Positions 23,691 through 33,522 of a DNA stretch of 64,000 nucleotides are shown here, one piece after another. The position numbers and the translations under genes are program-made. The stretch's first letter is position 1; each line of letters starts with the position of its first letter. The DNA comes from Xestospongia muta (lineage: Eukaryota; Porifera; Demospongiae; Haplosclerida; Petrosiidae). The notes under the pieces were generated by a model. It saw nothing but the letters and a program-made list of their open reading frames with translations. It was not told the DNA's origin and searched no databases. The DNA lies in contig OY848918.1 in NCBI GenBank assembly GCA_963693285.1, positions 4,407,876 to 4,471,875 of the forward strand, given 5' to 3'.

Positions 23691-24000
23691 TAGATATGGT
23701 GTTAATTATAATGTCCTTACTCAATACTCATATTTGCAAAACTCGAGAATTTAATTACTATAGTTAAAAGAAAAAATAGTTGCCCTCAAATTATTGCCCA
23801 GGCCATGGCCTGAAGGGCTGGGTGGAATCTCCAGACCTGGTTTCAAGTAACAATTCAGTGAACTTCATAATACTTCCACATTATTCACGTTATTTAAACT
23901 TATTTCACGATTTGAGATCACTACGTCATATTCTACCGCTATGCATGTGGACATCCGGCTTAGCATAGTTTCACTGTCGTATAGTATCTATAGTAGAACT

Positions 24001-25485
24001 ATGGTTGAGCGTTGCAAACGTTCGTATTTTATTTTATTCCTATTTTTTTTCATTGCCGTTATATATTTTTTGGTGATGTCCTATCATCCAAAAGAACTGA
24101 GTAATTATTGGTTAATAGAGAACATAGTGGACCAAGGAAATGACGAACAAAATCGAAACTGTTCAAATATACCAGGCTTACAAGAGGACTGTTTGCCACT
24201 TCTCAACTGGACATTATATACAGGTAAATCGATACATCAAGAGATGTCGCCATTAATTCCCGAAGATCTCAAAGAGGCTGCTATGCTTTTCAGCAAAAAT
24301 AGCCAGATTTTACGTAAAACATCGCCGACCCAACTACTAAGAAAATTACTACAAGGTCTGCCGTTGTCATGCTATTCTCGAAAAGAAGGAATCTTTCTTA
24401 AAAACTATGATAATTTGTTAACTACCCTCTCTAACTACACTCAAATATACCAAAATCTGTCGAAAGAAAATTCAAGAACTACTAGAACATTGGTATGGCA
24501 GTGTCATATTGACCAGGTTTGTGGTGGACTAGCAGACAGATTGAGAGGTATGACATTTGCTTTGTTTTTAGCTGTATTTAGTAGAAGAAAATTGGTGTTA
24601 GACTGGAAATCATCTTTTGAAAGCCAATTTTTCAAACCTAATCTAATTAACTGGGAACCGGACAATGCCCTCCTTCAGATAATAAAGAATCCTAAAAATA
24701 TTGTTAAAATTCATGTGCAGTCAACTACTAAAGATCCATACTTGTCTGAGTCTAAAAGAGACTGGGAAAATTACCTACATATAATAGGTGGTAATCAGCC
24801 TCATGTTGTCATGGTAACTAACGTAATGATGATAGCTCTTACAACTAAGACATCTATGGCCAACCACCATTGGTTAGCTGAAGGAGTTAAATCAGCAGGG
24901 CTATTGAAGCTATCCATTAGCAACCTAAATGGAATTATTGGAATAGCTTTTAGGTATCTGTTCCGATGGGATAAACACTTCTTAAGGGAACTCTCCAAAG
25001 CAGAGGAAATTTTAAAGTTGACTAATCAACCTTATATTGGAGTTCATATAAGAACAGGTTTTTATGGTGTGAAATATGTCCAAGATTTTCAACATAAAAA
25101 ATTGATCAAAGATGAACATGTTTGGAAGTCTGTGTTACAATGTGCAGTGTCTATAGCTAATACGTTTCTAGGTAACAATAGTCTTCTATTTTTAGCTACA
25201 GACTCCAATGTAGTCAAAGAAGTGGCAGTCAGTACATATGGGATGAGAATTCGATCACTTAATAACTATCTTGCACATGTCGATAGGAAAATAATGTTAC
25301 CAAGTAGACAAGAAGAAGGAGCTCTATATACTCTAGTTGATTTGTTTCTTCTTGGACAATCGTATGTGTTGGTAAAAGGAGATAGTGGATATCCATGGTT
25401 AGCTAGTCTGTTGTGTGGTCTACCTAAAGAACATGTTATTGATGGTAGTAGTTGCAAAGTGTATGATGATAGTCTTGTACAATGA
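24001..25485 (+). CDS. Fucosyltransferase-like type II membrane glycosyltransferase, copy 2
   Basis: 494 residues from the ATG at 24001, chosen because it aligns with the starts of the other copies (MVERCKRSYF versus MIERCKRSYF); an in-frame ATG at 23941 would add 20 residues that no other copy has. All key motifs are kept (CGGLADRLRGM, GVHIRTG, FLATDS, GDSGYPWLASL). By eye about 90% or more identical to copy 1. Unlike copies 3 and 4 its 5' flank is not the shared one; it follows the hAT relic, so expression may differ. The 3' flank is followed by the DDE transposase and SAMD3-like remnants, forming a unit that is repeated with copy 3. Confidence 0.6.
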   Translation: MVERCKRSYFILFLFFFIAVIYFLVMSYHPKELSNYWLIENIVDQGNDEQNRNCSNIPGLQEDCLPLLNWTLYTGKSIHQEMSPLIPEDLKEAAMLFSKNSQILRKTSPTQLLRKLLQGLPLSCYSRKEGIFLKNYDNLLTTLSNYTQIYQNLSKENSRTTRTLVWQCHIDQVCGGLADRLRGMTFALFLAVFSRRKLVLDWKSSFESQFFKPNLINWEPDNALLQIIKNPKNIVKIHVQSTTKDPYLSESKRDWENYLHIIGGNQPHVVMVTNVMMIALTTKTSMANHHWLAEGVKSAGLLKLSISNLNGIIGIAFRYLFRWDKHFLRELSKAEEILKLTNQPYIGVHIRTGFYGVKYVQDFQHKKLIKDEHVWKSVLQCAVSIANTFLGNNSLLFLATDSNVVKEVAVSTYGMRIRSLNNYLAHVDRKIMLPSRQEEGALYTLVDLFLLGQSYVLVKGDSGYPWLASLLCGLPKEHVIDGSSCKVYDDSLVQ

Positions 25486-26001
25486 TTTATCATTTACTAT
25501 CATATGTCATTGGTGGTTTCATTGCATAATAACTATACTCCATATAGGAGGCTGAGGGTGGAGACGAAGGGGGCTAATGCGCCCCAACTTTTACATAGAG
25601 TAATAAATGTTCTTTGCCACTTGTGTTAAACAGTTAGAATTACTCACTGTTAAAAGTGTTAAATATTTTATGCCTATTTTTATGCATAACAGGAATGCCA
25701 ACTTATCTCTATTACTGGTAATTAAGCACTCCATAAGTGACACTATGTACAAATATGTTAAGCCCCCCCCAACTTTTTTGTGTTAATTGTGTGCAAACTT
25801 TCCTCATTCATGGATTTCTGTAATAGTCCTTATCTTTGTCCATTTAGTTTGATCTTTGTTATTTGTTTGGTTTCTGTTATAGATACCTATACCTAAATAA
25901 TGGGTGTGCCATATTGATATAGTATCAATATCAATGATATTGTTCAAATAACTTCTCAATTTTCATTTGTAAATTTTGAGTATCGTCCATCACTAACTGA
26001 A
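25486..26001. other. 3' flank, nothing recognised
   Basis: A short C/G-rich patch (about 25560-25595) and a C8 homopolymer (about 25760) stand out from the AT-rich surroundings. No gene or repeat family recognised. Confidence 0.35.
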
Positions 26002-26062
26002 GTACATTCATAGATATTATAGACTAGAAAACTAGTTAACTAGTCTATAATATCTATGGTAC
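26002..26062. mobile_element. 53-bp palindromic insertion flanked by GTAC repeats
   Basis: Arms 26009-26027 and 26040-26058 are perfect 19-bp inverted repeats around an AACTAGTT core. GTAC flanks the insert at 26002-26005 and 26059-26062. The homologous site downstream of glycosyltransferase copy 3 (30323) has a single GTAC and no insert, so this is a filled site with an empty counterpart, or a deletion in the other copy. Confidence 0.7.
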
Positions 26063-26097
26063 GTTTTAATATTATTCATTATATGATCACGTGAATG

Positions 26098-26870
26098 TCA
26101 TGCGAACAGACCACGTTTTCTCTGGTGCTCGTTAAGTGAAGATGATGACAAGGGGAGAGACTGAGGTCACAAACAAAGGAGGTTCTTGGGAATGTCTACT
26201 ACTGCTTCAAGGAACTCAACAGGCGTCAACGGACTCAAGGACCTATTAAACGAACAGCTGATGGCACAGAAGTTTCGTGTGCCAGCATCAAGAGGCTACG
26301 AAAAGAGTTAGTTGACACTGGTGGAGCTGCTTTTTCAACTCCAATAAAGAGATACAGACACTCCAGGCACCTGTTAGTTGATGATTTTGATCGTGAAGCC
26401 ATCAGACGAATAATCTACAACCTCTATCAGGCCAAAGAGCATATGACACTTACCAAGTTGCTTGTTGTATTAAAAGAGGATATCATCTTTCGGGGTCAGA
26501 GGTCAACCCTTCACATTTTGCTAAGGGTAATGGGTTTCAAGTGAGTCACCATGACTTTTGTTATGATGTCTATTAATATTGTACTTTATAGATATAAGAG
26601 AGTGGATGACAGACACCACTACTACGAACAACCTCTCATTATTGAACAGAGGCACGCTTACCTTTGTCGAACGATGAAGAACTGCCAAGAGAATAGGCCA
26701 GTTGTTTACCTTGATGAAACCTGGGCCAATGCTCACGATGATAAGGATTGTGCTTAGGTGGAGAGGTATGATGTGATTGGTGGAACCCTTAGTGGTATAA
26801 AAGGTTCTTTTCAGAACCACGGTGGCTTCATAGCTGCCTTAAATCACAAAAGACAATACCTGATTATTAT
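26098..26870 (+). pseudogene. Tc1/IS630-type DDE transposase remnant, copy 1
   Basis: Exon 1 (about 26190-26530) reads ELNRRQRTQGPIKRTADGTE, then LVDDFDREAIRRIIYNLYQ. After a short intron, exon 2 (about 26590-26755) contains RPVVYLDETWANAHDDKD. YLDETWxxxH is the second catalytic block of IS630/Tc1-like DDE proteins, where D is the second acidic residue. The next codons are TGT GCT TAG GTG GAG: the TAG stands where the family has a tryptophan before VE. Exon 1 is disrupted at its 5' end. The same stop is present in the copy at 30358. Confidence 0.65.
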
Positions 26871-26989
26871 TTTAATAGTAATAATTGTTATGATAAAACA
26901 TCTATTTATATAATTAGAACTGTAATTTTAAATTGCCATGTGACACACTGACTTCTCAAGGTTAAAAATGTTATTCAAAGGCGTGGAGT

Positions 26990-28340
26990 TTGAAGTATGT
27001 TCCTCTCTTCTCTATTAACTGCTGTTATTACTATAATTACTGTCTATTTCATTACAAGAAGGAGCTCAGTTCACCTCAAGTTTTCTCATCTACTTCATCA
27101 GGATCTAAGGAAATTGAACTTTATCCCAGAGTCTTGTTAGATGATTATTTACCTGTACAAAGGAGGCAACCTAGGTACTAGATGATGTGAGTGATGATGA
27201 GTCTGCTGGAGGTTCTACAGTCATTCTAGATTCTGAAGAAGCTCTGGATGATGTTGAAGTCATTGTATTATCAAAGAAGGTGAAGGCTGTGAAAGGAAGA
27301 TGATGCCATTCTTCTTCTTAATCCATTCCCTTAATCATTATTGTTCTGAAGTTAAGATTGTGCTGAAACTAGGTAGATTAAGTAATGTCACAAGGCAGGC
27401 TTTTATAGCCAGAATAGCTTCATTAATGCTCAATTAAAAAAGATATTCCAGCAATGAGGATTATGTTAATATTGGTCTGGCTATTTTAATGAAATATCCT
27501 TTTCTTAAGTCACCTGTTGGTTCTCTTCCTGTATGTTTTTATTTGTTAGTGTGTGTTTTTAAATGTTCTTAACTTTTTAGGTTGCTATTGTAGCATATCT
27601 GAAAAAATCTTTTAAAGAATTCCGAAGAAATAAGAGTAAGAAGAGGAGGTCAAGTTCTTCATTGCAACCTCTGTTCTGAGAAGATAAAAGTGCCTGGTAG
27701 CTCAGTTTTGTTATCACCTCCAATTGTTCAGTCAGGTTTGTTTATGTCAATTATTGTATGCTTAATGCATTTTACGTAACAGGAGAGGATGACGTATCTT
27801 TACTGAGAAATGTGAAACCACTACAAACAGAGTACAAGAAGATGCGTCATAATCTACAGTTTGTCAATGAACTAATGATATCTACATTTCCAAAGCGTTG
27901 AGATGATATCATTAAGAACCCCTATGATCTCTGTACTTTATTTGAAAAATATCCATTTTTGAATAATATTAACAAGGTAATAAATAGTACATACATAAGA
28001 TGTAATTACAGTAATTATTACTTTATAGATAATGTCAGGATTGTTTGTGATGTAAACTGGGCTAAGAAAGGACAGGTTATGTGGGATGAGACTATTAAGA
28101 AAATACTGGAACAAGCTAGTGTGGAGATTACTTATAATAAACAACTGAGAGATAAACTAGAGGAAGAAAGAGAAAAAGGTAAATTTATACTTTCACTGAT
28201 TTGACACAGAATATTAATATTGATTAACAGCCTCAACCTTTTGTTCTTGTTTCTGGAGACATCTGCTCTCCTGACCAAGTTTTCATGAAGAAATTAAAGA
28301 GAATGGCAAGTTGATGAAGCTGTTCTTGCAAAGTATATTT
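26990..28340 (+). pseudogene. SAMD3-like gene remnant, copy 2
   Basis: Same blocks as at 17650-19080: PRVLLDDYLPVQRRQPR (about 27125-27178), KSFKEFRRN (about 27610), YKKMRHNLQFVNELM and TFPKR-stop-DDIIKNPYDL (about 27830-27935), then DVNWAKKGQVMWDETIKKIL (about 28055-28105) and QPQPFVLVSGD (about 28230). The TGA between PKR and DDII is shared with copy 1; a CGA arginine codon would become TGA by one C-to-T change. Other indels differ between the copies. It is inactive and part of the duplicated unit that carries the glycosyltransferases. Confidence 0.4.
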
Positions 28341-28691
28341 TTAGAAATAACTTAATTTTAAATGAATAATTACATAAGTGTTCATAGGCAGTATGGCAAC
28401 GACCTGGAATCTTCTCAAAGATGTTTTCTTTAAAACTTTTATTTAGTACTGTAACAAAATGTCCATGGGTTCAGTAATTATTTATTAGCTTGGCGTCATA
28501 AATTCCAATTTGGAAGGACAACAAAAACAGATAAAAATAACTCATGGGTTCACTTCATCACTTGGCAATTGTAATAACAATTTGTAACCACTATGTAATC
28601 CGCAGCTCCGCCCCTCAGCTTATCAAAACGGAAGAGGGTGTAATTAGCTAGACCACGAGATCAACAACTGTTACTTACTTACTATAGAACT

Positions 28692-30173
28692 ATGATTGAA
28701 CGTTGTAAGCGTTCATATTTTATTTTATTCCTATTAGTTTTCATCACTGTTATATATTTTTTGGTGACGTCCTATCATCCAAAAGAACTGAGTAATTATT
28801 GGTTAATAGAGAACATAGTGGACCAAGGAAATGATGAACAAAATCAAAACTGTTTAAATATAGCAGGCTTACAAAAGGACTATTTGCCACTTGTCAACTG
28901 GACATTATATATAGGTAACACGACACATCAAGAGATATCGCCATTAATTCCCAAAGATCTCAAAGAGGCTGCTATGCTTTTCAGCAAAAATAGCCAGATT
29001 TTATGTAAAACATCGCCGATCCAACTAAGAAAATTACTACAAGGTCTACCGCTGTCATGCTATTCTCGAAAAGAAGGAATCTTTCTTAAAAGCTATGAGA
29101 ATTTGTTAACTATCCTCTCTGAATACACTCAAATACATCAAAAGCTGTCAAAAAAAAATTCAAGCACTACTAGAACATTGGTATGGCAGTGTCATATTGA
29201 CCAGTTTTGTGGTGGAATAGCAGACAGATTAAGAGGTATGACATTTGCTTTATTTTTAGCTGTATTTAGTAGAAGAAAATTGGTGTTAGACTGGAAATCA
29301 TCTTTTGAAAGCGAATTTTTCAAACCCAATCTAATTAACTGGGAACCGGACAATGCCCTCCTTCAGATAATAAAGAATCCTAATAATACTGTTAAAATTC
29401 ATGTGCAGCCGACTACTGTAGATCCATACTTGTTTATGTCTAAAATGGACTGGGATAATTACCTACATATAATAGGTGGTAATCACCCTCATGTTGTCAT
29501 GTTAACTAACGTAATGATGATAGCTCTTACAACTAAAACATCTATGGCCAACAACCATTGGTTAGCTGAAGGAGTTAAATCAGCAGGGCTATTGAAGCTA
29601 TCCGTTAGCAACCTAAATGGAATCATTGGAATAGCTTTTAGGTATCTGTTCCGATGGGATAAACACTTCTTAAGGGAACTCTCCAAAGCAGAGGAAGTTT
29701 TAAAGTTGACTAATCAACCTTATATTGGAGTTCATATAAGAACAGGTTTTTATGGTGTGAAACATGTCCAAGATTTTCAACATAAAAAATTGATCAAAGA
29801 TGAACATGTTTGGAAGTCTGTGTTACAATGTGCAGTGTCTATAGCTAACAAGTTTCTAGGTAACAATAGTCTTCTATTTTTAGCTACAGACTCCAATGTA
29901 GTCAAGGAAGTGGCAGTCAGTACATATGGGATGAGATTTCGATCACTTAATAACTATCTTGCACATGTCGATAGGAAAATAATGTTACCAAGTAGACAAG
30001 AAGAAGGAGCTCTATATACTCTAGTTGATTTGTTTCTTCTTGGACAATCGTATGTGTTGGTAAGAGGAGATAGTGGATATCCATGGTTAGCTAGTCTGTT
30101 GTGTGGTCTACCTAAAGAACATGTTATTGATGGTAGTAGTTGCAAAGTATATGATGATAATATTGTACAATAA
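28692..30173 (+). CDS. Fucosyltransferase-like type II membrane glycosyltransferase, copy 3
   Basis: 493 residues, intact, single exon. Differences from copies 1 and 2 include QFCGG instead of QVCGG before the sugar-nucleotide motif, SPIQLRKLL with one residue deleted, and HVQPTTVDPYLFMSKMDWD in the middle region; the last is shared in part with copy 4, so copies 3 and 4 form a sub-pair. The 5' flank (28440-28690: tttggaaggacaacaaaaa, actcatgggttcac, cagcttatcaaaacgg) is also shared with copy 4 and may hold the promoter. Motifs and predicted Golgi topology are as in copy 1. Confidence 0.6.
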   Translation: MIERCKRSYFILFLLVFITVIYFLVTSYHPKELSNYWLIENIVDQGNDEQNQNCLNIAGLQKDYLPLVNWTLYIGNTTHQEISPLIPKDLKEAAMLFSKNSQILCKTSPIQLRKLLQGLPLSCYSRKEGIFLKSYENLLTILSEYTQIHQKLSKKNSSTTRTLVWQCHIDQFCGGIADRLRGMTFALFLAVFSRRKLVLDWKSSFESEFFKPNLINWEPDNALLQIIKNPNNTVKIHVQPTTVDPYLFMSKMDWDNYLHIIGGNHPHVVMLTNVMMIALTTKTSMANNHWLAEGVKSAGLLKLSVSNLNGIIGIAFRYLFRWDKHFLRELSKAEEVLKLTNQPYIGVHIRTGFYGVKHVQDFQHKKLIKDEHVWKSVLQCAVSIANKFLGNNSLLFLATDSNVVKEVAVSTYGMRFRSLNNYLAHVDRKIMLPSRQEEGALYTLVDLFLLGQSYVLVRGDSGYPWLASLLCGLPKEHVIDGSSCKVYDDNIVQ

Positions 30174-30357
30174 TTTATCATTTACTATCATTATGTATGT
30201 CATTGATGGTTTCATTGCATAATAACTATATATATTCTGAATTGAGCCTTCATTAAAACGGTGTTTTATGCATATGATGTAAGATGACGTAATTCTTCCT
30301 GCTATTATTCATTTGCGCTGAAGTACATTTTAATATTATTTATTACATATTCACGTG

Positions 30358-31080
30358 AATGTCATGCGAATAGACCACGTTTTCTCTGGTGCTCGTGAAG
30401 ATGCAAAGGGAAAGAGACTGAAGTCACAAACAAAGGAGGTTGTTGGGAATGTCTATGTCTATTTCGGGGAACTCAACAGGCGTCAACAGACTCAAGGACC
30501 TATTAAACGAACAGCTGATGGCACAGAAGTTTCGTGTGCCAGCATCAAGAGGCTACAGAAAGAGTTAGTTGACACTGGTGGAACTGCTTTTTCAACTCCA
30601 AGAAAGACATACAGACACTCCAGACACCTGTTAGTTGATGATTTTGATCGTGAAGCCATCAGACGAATAATCTACAACCTCTATCAGGCCAAAGAGCGTA
30701 TGACACTTACCAAGTTGCTTGTTGTATTAAAAGAGGATAGCATCTTTCGGGGTCAGACGTCAACCTTCCACATTTTGCTAAAGGAATGGGTTTCAAGTGA
30801 GTCACCATAATTTTTGTTATGATACGTATTAATATTGTACTTTATAGATATAAGAGAGTGGATTATAGACGTTACTACCTTTGTCGAATGATGAAGAACC
30901 GTCAAGAGAATAGGGCAGTTGTTTACCTTGATGAAACTTGGGCCAATGCTCACGATGGTAAGGATTGTGCTTAGGTGGAGAGGGATGATGTGATTGGTGG
31001 AACCCTTAGTTGTATAAAAAAGTTCTTTTCAAAACCTTGATGGCTTCATAGCTGCCTTAAATCACAAAAGACAATACCTG
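30358..31080 (+). pseudogene. Tc1/IS630-type DDE transposase remnant, copy 2
   Basis: The better preserved copy. Exon 1 is open from ATG 30355 to about 30795 (REDAKGKRLKSQTKEVVGNV, then ASIKRLQKELVDTGG and LVDDFDREAIRRII). A short intron with a GTGAGT donor follows. Exon 2 (from about 30848) reads RAVVYLDETWANAHDGKDCA, then TAG. The third catalytic residue region is not recognisable. It begins less than 200 bp after the stop of glycosyltransferase copy 3, as the other remnant follows copy 2. Confidence 0.7.
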
Positions 31081-32606
31081 ATTATTATTTTAATAGAAAT
31101 AATTGTATACTAGAACATCTATTTATATATTTAGAACTGTAATTTTGAATTGCCACGTGACACACGGCTGACTTCTCAAGTTGAAGAATGTTATTTGAAG
31201 GTGCGGAACTTGGTATGTTCATCTCCTCTATTAACTGCTATTACTACTATTACTGACTTTCATTAGGAGAAGGAGGAGTTACAATAAAGACTCCACCCAC
31301 TACTACTGACTAATTTTATTGAGATTATGACATAAATTGATAATAACAGTGTTGATTATTCTTAGTTTGATAATGACATCATCAATGATTTTAAAATACA
31401 ACCAAATAATATGACAATAAGTAAATTTAAGCAAATAATTAATGTGCATTAGATTTTGTAGAATTTTAATGTTGAATTTGCAATTTGCTTTTTGATTAGA
31501 CCATTATATAATTTATACAAGTATAGATCTCAATAGCACTCACGTATACAGTAATTATAACATGTGGTCTGTTCAGTTTACATTAACTATCATAACATAT
31601 GTACTTCATTTCCTTCAACAAAATATAATATACAGTATATAAAACAAGGAAAGGTGACAATATTACTAGTACATTTTATGTGTGTGTGGCTCAATTACAA
31701 GTTAGACTATAGTAACATGTTCAGTGTTAATATTTAAGGCAAAAAGGCTTAACTTAGAATGGACCAGTTACTTTTACAAGTGAGTTTAATTTTTCATCAG
31801 ATTTTTGCAATTTTTACCACAAATCCCATTTTTAGATCATCCTCAATACATGTAGATGTACATGGATATAGTACTCAACAACACCCACATATTGAGCAAT
31901 TATAACATTTAGTCTGTTCAGTTTATATTAGCTATCATAACATATGTACTTCAATTCCCTAATAACCAACATTGTACGGCTATGAAAACAAAGAGACATC
32001 TCTATATTATATATTTATAAATGAAATAACATACTGGGAGATTACAATATGGGGTACTAATAGTAAGTAAATAATGTATAGAGATTTGGTGTAGTAAATC
32101 AATTTCATATAACAATTCATTTACATATATGGAACAGTTGATATCACAATATTATAAATCTCATGTAGTGATTGTTATATTGAAGTGATGTGTTAACTTA
32201 TTTGTTTACTTTTTAGTATTAATTGTCAACACTAGACGTTCTGTCACTTTTAAATTGATTTTTATTATTTTTATGATTTTTATTAAATTTTTCAGTAATG
32301 ACATAATTATGTTAGGTGGTATCATATCATTAGATATATTATTTAGCATATAGTGACACACTGAAAATGATACCACATATTAATATTACTTACTAAAGGA
32401 ATTCTCATTAGTTTGTACAGCTTGCATTATAAAATATCAGAGGATGAACTAAGACTGGTATTGTGTTATGTTGAACAAGATGTACATGACTACAAAAGAC
32501 AAAGTACAGCACATTCCGGCTAGATTGAAGGTATGCAAGATCAATTAGCACTCACTTAACTCATATACAGACAAGGTGTGAGCACTTCAATGATACTTAA
32601 TTCAAG
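31081..32606. other. Gene-free stretch with one direct repeat pair
   Basis: 31551-31620 and 31900-31965 are a direct repeat (gtctgttcagttta, aactatcataacatatgtac). No coding sequence or RNA gene seen. Confidence 0.4.
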
Positions 32607-32670
32607 TATCTGTTGATTGCCTTATAAGGAAGACAGTTTTAATGATCCCCTGCTCCTAAGATACTACTAA
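32607..32670. repeat. Left member of an inverted repeat pair flanking U6
   Basis: tgttgattgccttataagga followed by a short spacer and ctgctcctaagatac. The reverse complement of 38690-38790 shows the same order (tgttgattggcttataagga, cttgctcctatgatt). Confidence 0.5.
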
Positions 32671-32953
32671 AACAGTATTTGTATTAATCTTGTTTAAAAG
32701 TAGCTATTACAAAACCTGTCAAAAGCCACATGAAGCGTTTGTACATGCTTGTTAATAATATTCATAACAGTCACTTCCTGCTTGTGTACATTCTTGATCT
32801 AATAACAATGATAACTATAACCACTAATTACTATCATTTCACTATGTTCCCGGCAAACGGCGGCATGTTGGCATTAGTGTCAATGATATTCATTGATACT
32901 ATTGTCTTTGCTATTGTTGCAACCCCATAGGACTTCATTTCAAAATCCTCAGT

Positions 32954-32963
32954 AAATATAAAA
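32954..32963 (+). promoter_or_regulatory. TATA box of the U6 Pol III promoter
   Basis: AAATATAAAA lies 20-29 bp before the likely +1 (32983). This is the expected place for the TATA box of a type 3 Pol III promoter. No proximal element could be assigned. Confidence 0.6.
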
Positions 32964-32982
32964 GAAAACCAAAGCATCCCTG

Positions 32983-33000
32983 GTTGTACCGCAAAGCGGT

Positions 33001-33040
<40 letters not shown>

Positions 33041-33053
33041 GGCCCCTGCGCAA
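32983..33053 (+). ncRNA. U6: U6 snRNA, 5' part (gene split by transposon)
   Basis: Starts with a 5' stem-loop (GTACCGC / GCGGTAC at 32986-33002), then the strongly conserved U6 core: ACATATACTAAAATTGGAAC, the ACAGAGA box (33024-33030) that pairs with the 5' splice site, and the AGC triad (33036-33038). The match to U6 stops exactly after GCGCAA (33048-33053). The remaining part of the gene resumes 5.4 kb away at 38480. U6 is the catalytic RNA of the spliceosome; this copy can no longer give a normal transcript unless the insert is excised. Confidence 0.95.
33048..33053. repeat. Target-site duplication GCGCAA, left
   Basis: Identical to 38480-38485. The bases before and after differ between the two sites, so the duplication is 6 bp. 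Confidence 0.85.
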
Positions 33054-33075
33054 AAGCTATCAGCCAATCTTCTCT

Positions 33076-33190
33076 ACAATGGGGGAAAAAGGGGGGAAGA
33101 AGGGGGGAAAAGAGAAAAGGGAGGAGAAAGGAAGGAGGAGGTGGAGGAGGAAGGAAAAAAGGGAGGAGGAGGAAGAAAGTGGTGGGAAAT
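33076..33190. repeat. Purine-only-like tract at the transposon's left end
   Basis: About 110 bp of nearly pure A/G on the + strand (runs of GGGGGGAAGAAGG and GGAGGAGG), immediately inside the element. Such a tract could form triplex or quadruplex structure; whether it matters for transposition is unknown. Confidence 0.7.
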
Positions 33191-33522
33191 ATGAATTGTT
33201 GAAACATGTTTTTCCTTTCTCTCTCCCTTTGGTTCAAACACAGTGTGTTGAAACATGTTTTTCCTTTCTCTCTCCCTTGGGTTCAAACACAGTGTGTTAC
33301 TTATATTATAGAAAAGATAGTGCATTAATTAGAATAACAACTTTGTGGGAACACAAGGATTTAGTCAAAACATGTTTTCCTTTCCCCTCTCTTCTCCTTT
33401 TTGTTCAAACATAGTGCGTTACATATATTATACAGAAAATAGTGCATTTAAGTAAAGATATAAAAGATAGTACATTAAATGTATATATAAAATATAAATA
33501 TTCAAAATATAAATATACTATG

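Noticed and set aside
33079..33414. Open frames on both strands across the purine tract (glycine/lysine/arginine-rich or proline-rich products)
   Set aside because: Low-complexity translation of a simple repeat at the transposon end; no start context or domain.
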